Positions 17,047-25,931 of a stretch of 64,000 nt of DNA are shown one piece after another (position 1 is the stretch's first letter; each line of letters begins with the position of its first letter). Source of the DNA: SMWD01 sp964629475 (lineage in GTDB: Bacteria; Pseudomonadota; Gammaproteobacteria; Steroidobacterales; GCA-2729495). The notes below the pieces were generated by a model. It searched no databases. It was not told where the DNA came from and saw only the letters and a list, made by a program, of their open reading frames with translations. A program made the translations under genes and the position numbers. The DNA lies in the NCBI GenBank assembly GCA_964629475.1, contig CAZVQW010000001.1, forward strand, positions 310,001-374,000, in the 5' to 3' direction.

Positions 17047-17429
17047 TGACCTGCCCCCAGTGACGTGACGACAACCGAGTAAATTCCCGCTACTGCGAGA
17101 ATGACATGGAAAAATTTGGAAGCGATCAGCGACAGCGCCTCAAGCGCACCATGCACATAATCTTCGATAATCACCTGCACACCGAGCATCGAGTGATAGA
17201 CAAGCGTCATGACGAGCAGAATCAGCAGGATGGCATTCAAAGGTTCGGCGACCCAGGCCGCGACCTGCTGGTAGTTGCCGTGGTGCTCGAAAGTTGCCGC
17301 CGCAACAGCAAACCATAAGCCGAGCGGCACCAGTGCAATAGCCGTCAATCGCTGAGACAACCAGTGATCTGCGCCGGATTTAGCCGAACCCGATCCTAAT
17401 GCCTTACCCAAAGGAGATTGGAAACTCAT
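17043..17429 (-). CDS. sdhD: Succinate dehydrogenase membrane anchor subunit SdhD
   Basis: The frame is open to 17465, but the ATG at 17429 is preceded by AGAGG at good spacing and begins MSFQSPLGKALGSG, giving 128 residues. Three hydrophobic helices are visible (about 32-50, 62-85 and 105-125), with the quinone/heme-side pattern YHSMLGVQVIIEDYVHG typical of SdhD. It starts 11 bases after sdhC and overlaps sdhA by 4 bases. Confidence 0.9.
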   Translation of the reverse strand: MSFQSPLGKALGSGSAKSGADHWLSQRLTAIALVPLGLWFAVAAATFEHHGNYQQVAAWVAEPLNAILLILLVMTLVYHSMLGVQVIIEDYVHGALEALSLIASKFFHVILAVAGIYSVVVTSLGAGQ

Positions 17430-17440
17430 AAAAAACCTCT

Positions 17441-17824
17441 TTAACCGACCAACACGACGGCCCACAGACCGACGGTTAACACGAGAGCAATAGCCAGAAC
17501 AAACACGCCACTTTGCCTGGCAATGCGCTTGTCAAAGCCCTTGCCTATATCCCAGAACATATGACGGATGCCGTTGCACAGGTGATAAAAAAAACAGAAC
17601 GTCCAGGCGAACAGCGCGAGGATGCCAATCAGGCTTCCAAACAGGTTATTAATGATCGAATAGGCATCGTATCCGGCGGCAATCGAAACGAGCCAGGCGA
17701 CCAGCGCTATTGCACCAAACGACAATCCGAATCCGGTCATTCGATGTACGATCGACAGGCCGTTGCTGATATCCCATCGATAAAGCATCACATGCGGTGA
17801 CAGAGGCCGATCAATACGAGCCAT
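17441..17824 (-). CDS. sdhC: Succinate dehydrogenase cytochrome b556 subunit SdhC
   Basis: A 127-residue three-helix anchor with RPLSPHVMLYRWDISNGLS and SIVHRMTGFGLS at the N-terminus (quinone site residues) and heme ligand His81 in FYHLCNGIRHMFWD. It begins the sdhCDAB operon. GAGGG nine bases before the ATG is the ribosome-binding site. The 104 bases upstream, after the SDHAF4 gene, are AT-rich and probably contain the promoter, but no confident -35/-10 pair was picked. Confidence 0.93.
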   Translation of the reverse strand: MARIDRPLSPHVMLYRWDISNGLSIVHRMTGFGLSFGAIALVAWLVSIAAGYDAYSIINNLFGSLIGILALFAWTFCFFYHLCNGIRHMFWDIGKGFDKRIARQSGVFVLAIALVLTVGLWAVVLVG

Positions 17825-17928
17825 GGACTACACCCTCAAATTGATTATTCATATTAAAAGCCTGACCAAGCTGCCGGTGGCAATAACACTGACACGAGAC
17901 CAAGTGCTCGGTTAGTCATGCCCGACTG

Positions 17929-18141
17929 TCAAAAATCGATGCAGCGCCCCTTGCGTTCCCAGTCTCCATAACGAGTCGGCTCAAGGCCCGCCGGGCCGCC
18001 CAGTTCCCGAGGTCGCACCGAATCATCCCTCTTTACGGATGGCTCGGCGTTACTGTCGGATTCGACCTGATCGGCACAAGTATCCGTCGCACAAGCTTCG
18101 TTCGTGGCTGGCTTTGTCTGGCTCGAAACGGGTTCTGGCAT
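17929..18141 (-). CDS. Succinate dehydrogenase assembly factor 4 (DUF1674)
   Basis: A 70-residue protein whose C-terminus GGPAGLEPTRYGDWERKG followed by RCIDF is the conserved DUF1674/SDHAF4 block. The N-terminal 45 residues are low-complexity and acidic. In mitochondria and alphaproteobacteria this factor binds flavinylated SdhA and limits oxidant production before SdhB joins. Its place directly upstream of sdhC, same strand, supports the same role here. It is divergent from ygfZ, which starts 54 bases away. Confidence 0.85.
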   Translation of the reverse strand: MPEPVSSQTKPATNEACATDTCADQVESDSNAEPSVKRDDSVRPRELGGPAGLEPTRYGDWERKGRCIDF

Positions 18142-18195
18142 GCGCGGTAGTGTGCCAGAATGACAGTAGACTTTCAGCCCGCAAGGACACGTAGC

Positions 18196-19107
18196 ATGCC
18201 GGATCAGACCGTTGGCAAAAACATTCGCGCCGCCCGGCTCGATTCATTTTGCGTACTTGTTATCAGTGGGTCCGACCGGGCCGAATTCCTGCAGGGCCAG
18301 TTGACGCAGGACATCTTAAAACTCGAAACAGCCGGAACCACGCTTGCCGGCTGGACTTCAGCCAAGGGACGTTTGCTGGCCAGCGGCCAACTGATTGCGG
18401 TCGATGACGAATGCTGGTGGCCACTACCGGCCAACATTATCGACGGAATTGAAAAACGCTTAAAAATGTTCGTGCTCAGAGCACGTGTCAAGATCGTACA
18501 ATCCGCAATGCCGGTAACCGGTCTTCTCGGCATTCAAGCTCATGATCGACTGCAAATTGCGGATGAAGCAGTGTCACTTGAAGAATCGCCCATCCGGCTT
18601 GCCGACGGCAGCATCGTCATGCGCGTCATCGGCGATTCGGACCGAGCCTGGCTGATCGGACCTGCTGCCGAGTCACATGAATTCAAGTCTGCCACCGAGT
18701 CAAGCTGGGTATTGCAATCAATACGCACCGGCCTGCCGTTCATCGTCGCCGACACGCAGGAACTGTTCGTGCCCCAGATGGTGAATCTGGACCGCATCGG
18801 TGCAATCAGTTTCGACAAAGGCTGCTACGTTGGTCAGGAAATCGTAGCCCGCACACAAAACCTGGGCCGCATCAAACGGCGGATGTATCGGTTCACCACA
18901 AGCAACACGATACAACTACCACCGGGCGCTGTGATCTACGGCCCCGACAACACAACCGGCAAGGTCGTACTATCCAGCGAAAACCGGAAGCCGGGTGAAC
19001 TACTCGCCGTCGTACCAATCGATGCAGCAACCGGGCCATGGTTTGGCGACGAACTGAAGAGTATTGAACTGACCAGCCAGCCACTGCCGTATTCGACCAT
19101 CGATTAA
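18196..19107 (+). CDS. ygfZ: Folate-binding tRNA-modifying protein YgfZ
   Basis: A GcvT-like protein that binds tetrahydrofolate and supports iron-sulfur cluster enzymes such as MiaB. The family signature KGCYVGQEIVART is near residue 215, and RAEFLQGQLTQDI near the N-terminus. The frame opens at 18160, but the ATG at 18196 has AAGGA upstream at normal spacing, giving 303 residues. It is convergent with lysS, the two stops being 11 bases apart, with no obvious terminator between. Its neighbourhood to the iron-sulfur enzyme succinate dehydrogenase fits its role. Confidence 0.92.
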   Translation: MPDQTVGKNIRAARLDSFCVLVISGSDRAEFLQGQLTQDILKLETAGTTLAGWTSAKGRLLASGQLIAVDDECWWPLPANIIDGIEKRLKMFVLRARVKIVQSAMPVTGLLGIQAHDRLQIADEAVSLEESPIRLADGSIVMRVIGDSDRAWLIGPAAESHEFKSATESSWVLQSIRTGLPFIVADTQELFVPQMVNLDRIGAISFDKGCYVGQEIVARTQNLGRIKRRMYRFTTSNTIQLPPGAVIYGPDNTTGKVVLSSENRKPGELLAVVPIDAATGPWFGDELKSIELTSQPLPYSTID

Positions 19108-19118
19108 TGGCAGCCGCC

Positions 19119-20624
19119 TTAATCCGCATCGCGCAGATGCGGAAATAACAACACGTCACGAATCGACGGACTGTCGGTCAGAAACATGACAAGGCGGTCG
19201 ACGCCGACACCGAGCCCGGCCGCGGGCGGCATCCCGTATTCAAGTGCGGTGATGTAGTCTTCGTCATAGAACATCGCTTCTTTGTCGCCGGCATCCTTCT
19301 GCGCCGCCTGTGCACGAAAACGTTCTGCCTGATCTTCCGGATCGTTCAATTCGGAAAAGCCGTTGGCCAGCTCCCGTCCGGCGATAAATAGCTCGAAGCG
19401 ATCTGTCAGCCACGGATCCGAATCCGAGCGCCGCGCCAGCGGCGACACTTCGGCCGGGTAACCGGTAATGAACGTCGGCTCGAACAATTCGTCTTCGACG
19501 GTTTTTTCGAAGATCTCGATAAGTAATTTGCCGGAACCATAGTTTGCCTTGGTTTCTATCTCGAGATCCTTGCAGGCCTTCTTCAGGTAATCGATGTCAC
19601 GCAGTTTTTCTTTGTCGAGTGTCGGGTTGTACTCGGCTACGGCATCAATGACGCTAAGGCGCCTGAATGCATTTGACAGGTCGTACGCCCTGCCCTGGTA
19701 CTGCACGATACAATCTGAAAACAACGATGCAGCAAGACTGCGGATCAGGTTCTCGGTAAGGTCGATCAACACCTCGTAGTCCGCATATGCCATGTACAGC
19801 TCGAGCATCGTAAACTCGGGATTGTGGCGCGTCGAAATCCCCTCATTGCGAAAACTACGATTAATCTCGTAGACACGCTCGAAACCGCCGACGACGAGAC
19901 GCTTGAGATACAGCTCCGGCGCAATGCGCAAGTACAGCTCACGATCGAGCGCATTGTGATGCGTAATAAAAGGTCGCGCGACGGCGCCGCCCGGGATCGG
20001 CTGCATCATCGGCGTTTCGACCTCCAGGAAATCCATCGCATCGAGGTAGCAACGCATATATTGCACGGTCTTTGTCCGCACGTGAAACACGCGCCGTGAT
20101 TCCTCGTTCATGATCAGATCGACATAGCGCTGGCGGTAACGAGTCTCCCGGTCGGTCAGACCGTGGAATTTTTCAGGCAACGGCCGCAGCGATTTCGTCA
20201 GCAACTCGATTTCCTCGGCCTTGACGGACAGCTCACCGGTTTTTGTCCGAAACACCGTGCCGCGCACCCAGACAATATCGCCGAGATCCCAGCGCTTGAA
20301 GGCCTGGTAGACCTCGGCAGATACGGCATCGCGCTGCACGAAAATCTGCATCTGGCCCGAGCGATCCTGCAGCTTGGCGAAACTGGCTTTGCCCATGACG
20401 CGTTTGGCCATAAGCCGACCACCGATCTCGACTTCGATCGCCTCTTCGACGAGAGCTTCGGCCGCATGATCTGCGTACGTCAGGGCGAGTTGACCGGCCA
20501 TCGCCGTTCGGCGTCGCCCGTTCGGAAAGGCGAACCCGTGCTCGCGCAATTCATCCAGCTTGGCGCGTCGTTCGGCGATCAAACGATGTTCGGACTCATT
20601 AGACTTTGACTGGCTGTCATTCAT
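19119..20624 (-). CDS. lysS: Lysyl-tRNA synthetase, class II
   Basis: A 501-residue class II synthetase. The N-terminal OB-fold anticodon-binding domain (about 60-145) precedes motif 1 (TKTVQYMRCYLDAMDFLEVE), motif 2 (RNEGISTRHNPEFTMLE) and motif 3 (GLGVGVDRLVMFLTDSPSIR). Its start abuts the stop of prfB, the conserved prfB-lysS pair of gammaproteobacteria. Confidence 0.97.
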   Translation of the reverse strand: MNDSQSKSNESEHRLIAERRAKLDELREHGFAFPNGRRRTAMAGQLALTYADHAAEALVEEAIEVEIGGRLMAKRVMGKASFAKLQDRSGQMQIFVQRDAVSAEVYQAFKRWDLGDIVWVRGTVFRTKTGELSVKAEEIELLTKSLRPLPEKFHGLTDRETRYRQRYVDLIMNEESRRVFHVRTKTVQYMRCYLDAMDFLEVETPMMQPIPGGAVARPFITHHNALDRELYLRIAPELYLKRLVVGGFERVYEINRSFRNEGISTRHNPEFTMLELYMAYADYEVLIDLTENLIRSLAASLFSDCIVQYQGRAYDLSNAFRRLSVIDAVAEYNPTLDKEKLRDIDYLKKACKDLEIETKANYGSGKLLIEIFEKTVEDELFEPTFITGYPAEVSPLARRSDSDPWLTDRFELFIAGRELANGFSELNDPEDQAERFRAQAAQKDAGDKEAMFYDEDYITALEYGMPPAAGLGVGVDRLVMFLTDSPSIRDVLLFPHLRDAD

Positions 20625-21720
20625 TTACAAACCCTGTTTCAGACTTTCTTCAATAAAACGATTCAGATCGCCGTTCAATACGGCTTCCGTGTTGCCGGTC
20701 TCGATACCGGTGCGCAAATCCTTGATCCGCGACTGGTCGAGCACATAGGAACGAATCTGGCTGCCCCAGCCGATATCGGATTTCGTTTCCTCGACCTGTT
20801 GTGCCTCAGCCCGGCGCTTCTGTTCTTCCAGTTCGTAGAGTTTGGCACGCAACTGCTTCATCGCCGTCGCCTTGTTCTTGTGTTGCGAGCGATCGTTCTG
20901 GCACTGCACGACCGTATTGGTCGGTTCGTGTGTGATGCGCACGGCCGACTCGGTCCGGTTAACATGCTGACCACCGGCGCCGCTGGCGCGGTAGACATCA
21001 ATGCGCAGATCGGCCTGGTTGATTTCGATCTCGAAATCATCGTCGATCTCCGGTGACACAAAAACTGCGGCGAACGATGTATGACGGCGGTTCCCGGAAT
21101 CGAACGGCGACTTGCGCACAAGACGGTGTACACCGATCTCGGTTCGCAACCAGCCGAAAGCATAATCACCAACGATATGGACCGTGGCACTTTTAATGCC
21201 CGCAACCTCGCCCGGCGATACTTCGATCAACTCGGCCGAGAATCCGTTGGTCTCGGCCCACTTCAGGTACATACGCAACAGCATCTCGGCCCAGTCCTGC
21301 GCCTCGGTGCCGCCGGATCCGGCTTGAATATCGACGAACGCATTCGTCGCATCCGCCTTGCCGCTGAACATGCGCTGGAATTCGAGTTTTTCGATGGCGG
21401 CTTCTACACCACCGATATCGGTCTGGATCTCGGCGAAGGTTGACTCGTCATCTTCGGCCTCGGCCAGTTCGAGCAACTCGGCCGATTCGGCCAAAATGCT
21501 GGTCACGCGCTCGAGGTTATCCGTTACCGCTTCGAGTCGTGAACGTTCCTTGCCGAATGCTTCGGCGCGCGCCGGATCATTCCAGATATCCGGATTTTCG
21601 AGTTCTTTGTTGACTTCAGCCAGACGATTCTTCTTCTCGTCGAAGTCAAAGATACCCCCTTAAGGCACTGCTGCGCTGTTGTAAATCAGCGATTCTGGCC
21701 TTTACCTGGTTCGTTTCCAT
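20625..21720 (-). CDS. prfB: Peptide chain release factor 2, programmed +1 frameshift
   Basis: Release factor for UGA and UAA. Translation starts at the ATG at 21720 (METNQVKARIADLQQRS ... LRGYL), reaches an in-frame TGA at 21648-21646 and must shift +1 to continue as FDFDEKKNRLAEVNKEL through to 20625. The total of 1096 bases is three times 365 plus one, exactly as expected. Stop-codon recognition SPF (in RKSPFDSGNRRHTSF) and the catalytic GGQ (in ASGAGGQHVNRTESAV) are intact. It lies 37 bases downstream of recJ, and lysS follows directly. Confidence 0.97.
21645..21660 (-). promoter_or_regulatory. prfB programmed frameshift site
   Basis: On the minus strand the sequence is AGGGGGTATCTTTGAC: an internal Shine-Dalgarno (AGGGGG) three bases before the slippery CTT-TGA-C. 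This is the classical RF2 autoregulatory site; low RF2 slows reading of TGA and allows the +1 shift. Confidence 0.97.
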
Positions 21721-21757
21721 TGCGAGTCCGATATTGTTCGTGATGAGCGCGGCTATG

Positions 21758-23527
21758 CTATGCGGATTGCATATGTTCCACAACCAGTTGCGCAGTCCGC
21801 CGATTTCGATACTCGTTGACGTCGAGCCGATAGACAAGTTGCAACATCGAGCCGTCAAACCCGTCCGGTAGTGCTGACTGGTTGAAAGCAATGGCCTCGA
21901 TCAGGCCCTGACCATCGGGATGGCTGACCCGGAGCTTCAGGTGCGCATCCTTGAGCAACCGATGATCGATAACCTCGAGTACATTTTCGAACACAGGTTC
22001 CGGAAATCCCTGCCCCCAGGGCCCGCCACGTCGCAGTTCCTCGGCGAGATCGAGCGTCAACTCGCCGGCAGCCAGCTCCCCATCGGTCCAGATCAGATCG
22101 GGGCCGGTCAACGCATCCTTATGACGGCCGACCTCGGACTCGAATGCCTCGCGAAACGCATCGAGTTGGTCGGCGTCGATCGTCAGACCAGCCGCCATCG
22201 CATGCCCGCCGAATTTGCCGACCAGGCCCGGATGTCCGACCGCAACCGCAGCGAGGACATCACGAATATGGACACCTTCGATCGAACGCACCGAACCCTT
22301 GAGCAACCCGCCCCGCTCGGCCGGCGCGAACGCTGCAACCGGGCGACGAACCTGCTCCTTGATGCGCGATGCGACGAGCCCGACGATACCTTCGTGCCAC
22401 TTTGTATCAAACAGGCAATAGGCATCGTGCCGTTGGCCCGTGAGGCTGCGTGCAGCAGCCGCGACATGATCTCGCGCCTCGGTCTCCATCTGCGCCTGCC
22501 GCTGCCGGCGTTCGATGTTCAGCGCATCGAGTCGTTCGGCGAGCCGCGTTGCTTCCGCTTCCGTCTGCGCCAACAGGCAGTCGATCCCCTTCGACATATC
22601 CGTTAATCGCCCGGCTGCATTCAGACGCGGGGCAATGGAAAAAGCGAGATCTCCGGCCCGGGCGTCACGAATATTACGACCGGCCACGGCAAACAGAGCG
22701 CGAACACCGGGACGTGAACGCCCTGCACGCATTCGTTCGAGGCCCTCGGCAACCAGAATCCGGTTGTTGAAATCCAGCTTCACGAGGTCGGCGACGGTAC
22801 CGAGTGCGACGAGATCGAGACCGTCTGTGACGATAGAATTGGCCCGGGCACGATCGATTAAACCGCGCTCGGCGAGCAGACGACCGAGCGCAGCCATGAC
22901 ATAAAAGGCGACGCCGACGCCGGACAGAGATTTACTCGGAAACGACTCACCCGCCAGATTCGGATTCACAATCGCCAGCGCGGCGGGCAACTCGGCTCCC
23001 GGCAGATGATGATCGGTGACAATGACATCGATACCGTGTTGCTGCGCACGATCGACGCCGTCGATACTCGACACGCCGTTATCGACCGTTACGATCAGAT
23101 CCGGACTTAGCTTCGCGGCCTCATCGGCAATCGCCGGCGACAGTCCGTAACCAAATTCGACTCGGTTCGGTACGAGGTAAATGACATCATTGAATCCCAT
23201 GGAACGCAGGCAACCCACGCACAAGGCCGTCGCCGTTGCGCCATCGGCATCGAAATCGCCGAGAATCAGAACCCGCTCCTGCTTGCCTCGCGCCTCGGCC
23301 AGGCGCGCTGTCGCGACCGCCAGACCTTCGAGTGCACCGACCGGAATCAGCCGCGACAGAGATGGAATGAGTTGCTCCGCGCTCGCGTTGCGAGCGGCAT
23401 AAACCCGCTGCAGGACCGGATGCATATCGGCCGGTAAATTCTGCAGAGAATCTGCCGGCACCACCCGCCGGCGAATCAGTCGCTGCGCCGACAGCTCCAC
23501 CGTCACGCGCCCGACATCCAGCACCAT
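21758..23527 (-). CDS. recJ: Single-stranded-DNA exonuclease RecJ
   Basis: A 589-residue 5'-3' exonuclease of the DHH superfamily for RecF-pathway recombination and mismatch repair. Motifs include LILGDFDADGAT, the DHH box VTDHHLPGA, and the DHHA1 domain with GGHAMAAGLT near residue 440, followed by the C-terminal OB-fold. It is divergent from the Mth938-like gene and precedes prfB-lysS, a common arrangement. Confidence 0.95.
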   Translation of the reverse strand: MVLDVGRVTVELSAQRLIRRRVVPADSLQNLPADMHPVLQRVYAARNASAEQLIPSLSRLIPVGALEGLAVATARLAEARGKQERVLILGDFDADGATATALCVGCLRSMGFNDVIYLVPNRVEFGYGLSPAIADEAAKLSPDLIVTVDNGVSSIDGVDRAQQHGIDVIVTDHHLPGAELPAALAIVNPNLAGESFPSKSLSGVGVAFYVMAALGRLLAERGLIDRARANSIVTDGLDLVALGTVADLVKLDFNNRILVAEGLERMRAGRSRPGVRALFAVAGRNIRDARAGDLAFSIAPRLNAAGRLTDMSKGIDCLLAQTEAEATRLAERLDALNIERRQRQAQMETEARDHVAAAARSLTGQRHDAYCLFDTKWHEGIVGLVASRIKEQVRRPVAAFAPAERGGLLKGSVRSIEGVHIRDVLAAVAVGHPGLVGKFGGHAMAAGLTIDADQLDAFREAFESEVGRHKDALTGPDLIWTDGELAAGELTLDLAEELRRGGPWGQGFPEPVFENVLEVIDHRLLKDAHLKLRVSHPDGQGLIEAIAFNQSALPDGFDGSMLQLVYRLDVNEYRNRRTAQLVVEHMQSA

Positions 23528-23587
23528 GCGGGTGCCTGGACAGATAACAATTCTGACACCGGCACAAGCCTGCTAAAATCAGTGGCC

Positions 23588-23956
23588 ATGCAACTCGATC
23601 ACGAACAAGGGTATGGAAATATCATCAGGTCTTTCTCGGCCGGTGAGCTTCGCATTAATGACACAATCTTCACGAATCACGTCATCGTGTCGACCGAGAC
23701 GGTCATCGAAAACTGGTCACCGCCGGGCGTCATGGAGTTAAGCATAGCGGATTTTGCCGACGCAATTGACGCAGCGCCTGAACTTATCATCCTCGGCACC
23801 GGCACCATGCAAATTTTCCCACCCGCCACAGTCATGACAGCCATCATGCGCAGGGGCATCGGTTTCGAAGTCATGGACACCGGCGCGGCGTGCCGGACTT
23901 TCAACGTCCTGACGGGCGAACGCCGACATGTCATGGCCGCGCTGTTGGTGCGCTGA
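23588..23956 (+). CDS. Mth938-like (DUF498/Xcc1710) domain protein
   Basis: A 122-residue single-domain protein of the Mth938/NDUFAF3-like fold (MQLDHEQGYGNIIRSFSAGE ... ELIILGTGTMQIFPPATVM ... GIGFEVMDTGAACRTFNVL). Its function in bacteria is unknown; the eukaryotic relative assists complex I assembly. A GTG at 23582 is an alternative start six bases upstream. It is divergent from recJ. A possible -10 (TAAAAT at 23574-23579) is so close that the mRNA may have almost no leader. Confidence 0.82.
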   Translation: MQLDHEQGYGNIIRSFSAGELRINDTIFTNHVIVSTETVIENWSPPGVMELSIADFADAIDAAPELIILGTGTMQIFPPATVMTAIMRRGIGFEVMDTGAACRTFNVLTGERRHVMAALLVR

Positions 23957-23963
23957 CACATAA

Positions 23964-24662
23964 TCAACGCTTCGGCATATACCTGAGCGGATTGACGGGC
24001 TTACCTGCGCGACGAATCTCGAAATGCAGTAACGGACGCTGGCCGGGCCCGACACCCATCTTCGCGATCAACTGTCCGCTATTCACCCGATCACCTTCAC
24101 CAACCAGCAGCTTCTCATTGTGCCCATAAGCACTCAGGTAGTCCGAGGTATGCTTGATGATCAGCAATTGCCCATACCCGGGCAGCCCGCTGCCGGCATA
24201 GACCACCTGGCCACTGGCTGCAGCCTGGATCGACTGGCCGCGCTTGCCGGCGATGTGTACGCCCGATTCGGTCTTGGCCGTCGCGCCGAAACCGGCGATA
24301 ACCGACCCGTTGGCTGGCCAACGCCATTTCACAGGCGTAGCACTCGCCTGAGTTGACGGTGCCGTGCGCCCGGATGAGGTTGCCGGTTTTTGACGTTGCG
24401 ATGTCGCGGACGAGGTGCGCGCCGATGTATAGCCATCGGGCTGCGTTAATCGCAACCGCTGCCCGGCAAAGATCAGTCCATTCGAATCGAGTTTGTTCCA
24501 TCCCAGCAGATCACGCTGGTCAATGCCGTACTCGAATGCGATTGAATAGATCGTCTCACCCGACCGGACAACATGCGTTTCCGGTGTCCAGCGCAACGCG
24601 CTGGAGCAAGCGCCAATCATCAGGCAAACACAGACCAGTGCCAGGTAGCGCACGATGACCAT
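23964..24662 (-). CDS. nlpD: NlpD-like lipoprotein with LysM and degenerate LytM domains
   Basis: From the ATG at 24662 the protein is 232 residues; the frame extends further, but that part lies inside the upstream gene. A lipoprotein signal ends LVCVCLMIGAC (lipobox IGAC), then one LysM peptidoglycan-binding module (HVVRSGETIYSIAFEYGI), a Ser/Thr/Pro linker, and a C-terminal M23/LytM domain (GVHIAGKRGQSIQAAASG ... LHFEIRRAGKPVNPLRYMP). The zinc-ligand pattern is degenerate as in E. coli NlpD, which activates amidase AmiC instead of cutting peptidoglycan. It follows surE-pcm and the YqaA gene as nlpD usually does, but rpoS is not next to it. Confidence 0.88.
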   Translation of the reverse strand: MVIVRYLALVCVCLMIGACSSALRWTPETHVVRSGETIYSIAFEYGIDQRDLLGWNKLDSNGLIFAGQRLRLTQPDGYTSARTSSATSQRQKPATSSGRTAPSTQASATPVKWRWPANGSVIAGFGATAKTESGVHIAGKRGQSIQAAASGQVVYAGSGLPGYGQLLIIKHTSDYLSAYGHNEKLLVGEGDRVNSGQLIAKMGVGPGQRPLLHFEIRRAGKPVNPLRYMPKR

Positions 24663-24672
24663 CCGGTTACTT

Positions 24673-25254
24673 TCAATCGCGAAAAACAAAAAATGCGGCA
24701 ACAATAATCGCCACGACAGCCCAGCCGAGTACATCGACATAGCGCTTGAGGTTTCTCTCAAACGGTTCCCCGCCCCAGTAAATCAGTGCCGCGACAAGAA
24801 AAAACCGTGCACCGCGCCCGACCACAGAGGCCAACGCAAACGGCACCAGCATCATCGACATCGCACCGGCTGCGATGGTGAAAATCTTGTATGGAATCGG
24901 TGAAAACCCCGCCGCCAGAATGGCCCCGAAACCCCAGGTAACGAACCAGGCTTGTGCGTGTTCGAACTTATCGACATAACCGAACTTAACGATCCACGGC
25001 ATGATCCAGTCGATCGCGAGTGCACCGATCAGGAACCCGGCCAGCCCGCCAATCACTGACATCACGGTCGTCAACAAGGCATAGCGCCAGGCACGGTCCC
25101 GCCTGGCAAGCACCATCGGCGCCAGCATGATATCGGGCGGGATCGGAAAAAACGACGATTCGGCAAAGCTCAAACCGCCGAGATACCAGGGCGCATGAGG
25201 GTGCTTGGACCATCTGAGGACGTGCTCGAGGAGCCGCGAGAAAAGCCGAGTCAC
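24673..25254 (-). CDS. YqaA-family (DedA/VTT-like) inner-membrane protein
   Basis: A 193-residue membrane protein using the GTG at 25254, whose GTGA overlaps the pcm stop by 4 bases. It shows the SNARE-associated/VTT pattern FAESSFFPIPPDIMLAPMVLA, a glycine-rich helix GGLAGFLIGALAID, and FSPIPYKIFTIAAGAM, with four to five hydrophobic segments. DedA-superfamily proteins are linked to lipid-carrier flipping and membrane homeostasis. The exact role of YqaA is not known. It lies between pcm and nlpD, an arrangement seen in Pseudomonas relatives. Confidence 0.85.
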   Translation of the reverse strand: MTRLFSRLLEHVLRWSKHPHAPWYLGGLSFAESSFFPIPPDIMLAPMVLARRDRAWRYALLTTVMSVIGGLAGFLIGALAIDWIMPWIVKFGYVDKFEHAQAWFVTWGFGAILAAGFSPIPYKIFTIAAGAMSMMLVPFALASVVGRGARFFLVAALIYWGGEPFERNLKRYVDVLGWAVVAIIVAAFFVFRD

Positions 25255-25931
25255 CCGGTACCCTCCAGCAACGGAACGAACGACACGGCGCACAGACTCT
25301 CATGCTCCAGGCCCTGTTCCGTGCGGGTTACGCGCATCAACTCCTGACGGCCGGTTGGGCCAACCGGGATGATCAGCCGGCCACCGACCGCCAACTGATC
25401 GAGCAGCTTCTGCGGGATGCCCGCCGGGGCAGCCGCAACGAGGATGCCATCGAACGGGGCCTGTCCCGGCCAACCGCGCATGCCGTCGCCGTGGCGAAAT
25501 CGTATGTTCTGATAACCGAGCTCAGCCAGCCGCGCGCGCGTATCGATCATCAGGCTGCGAATCCGCTCGATCGTGAATATTTGTCGCACAAGCGGCGACA
25601 GGACCGCTGTCTGGTAGCCGCAGCCTGTGCCGATCTCCAGAACCTTCTGCAGCGGATGTGCCGGGTCGAGTCCCTCGATTAACGCCTGGGTCATCAACGC
25701 AACGATATAGGGCTGTGAGATCGTCTGACCCTGACCGATCGGCAGCGCACTGTCCTCATACGCGCGACTCTGCAACGCTTCATCGACAAACAGGTGCCGG
25801 GGCACGCTGCGAATCCGGTCGAGGATCTGCAGATTACTGATGCCGTTATCGGCCAGCCGCTGCACGAGACGCTCTCGTGTGCGGGCCGATGTCATGCCGA
25901 TACCCTGTATTTTTCGTCGATCGTCGTTCAC
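25251..25931 (-). CDS. pcm: Protein-L-isoaspartate O-methyltransferase
   Basis: A 226-residue SAM-dependent methyltransferase that repairs isoaspartyl residues. The family region SQPYIVALMTQAL precedes the SAM-binding VLEIGTGCGYQTAVLSPL (about 93-110), and FDGILVAAAPAGIPQKLLDQL the post-motif. It overlaps surE by 4 bases upstream and the YqaA gene by 4 bases downstream, the conserved surE-pcm pair. Confidence 0.94.
   Translation of the reverse strand: MNDDRRKIQGIGMTSARTRERLVQRLADNGISNLQILDRIRSVPRHLFVDEALQSRAYEDSALPIGQGQTISQPYIVALMTQALIEGLDPAHPLQKVLEIGTGCGYQTAVLSPLVRQIFTIERIRSLMIDTRARLAELGYQNIRFRHGDGMRGWPGQAPFDGILVAAAPAGIPQKLLDQLAVGGRLIIPVGPTGRQELMRVTRTEQGLEHESLCAVSFVPLLEGTG

Noticed and set aside
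21507..21720. prfB as a broken gene
   Set aside because: The in-frame TGA lies in a canonical programmed frameshift site and the rest of the gene is intact.
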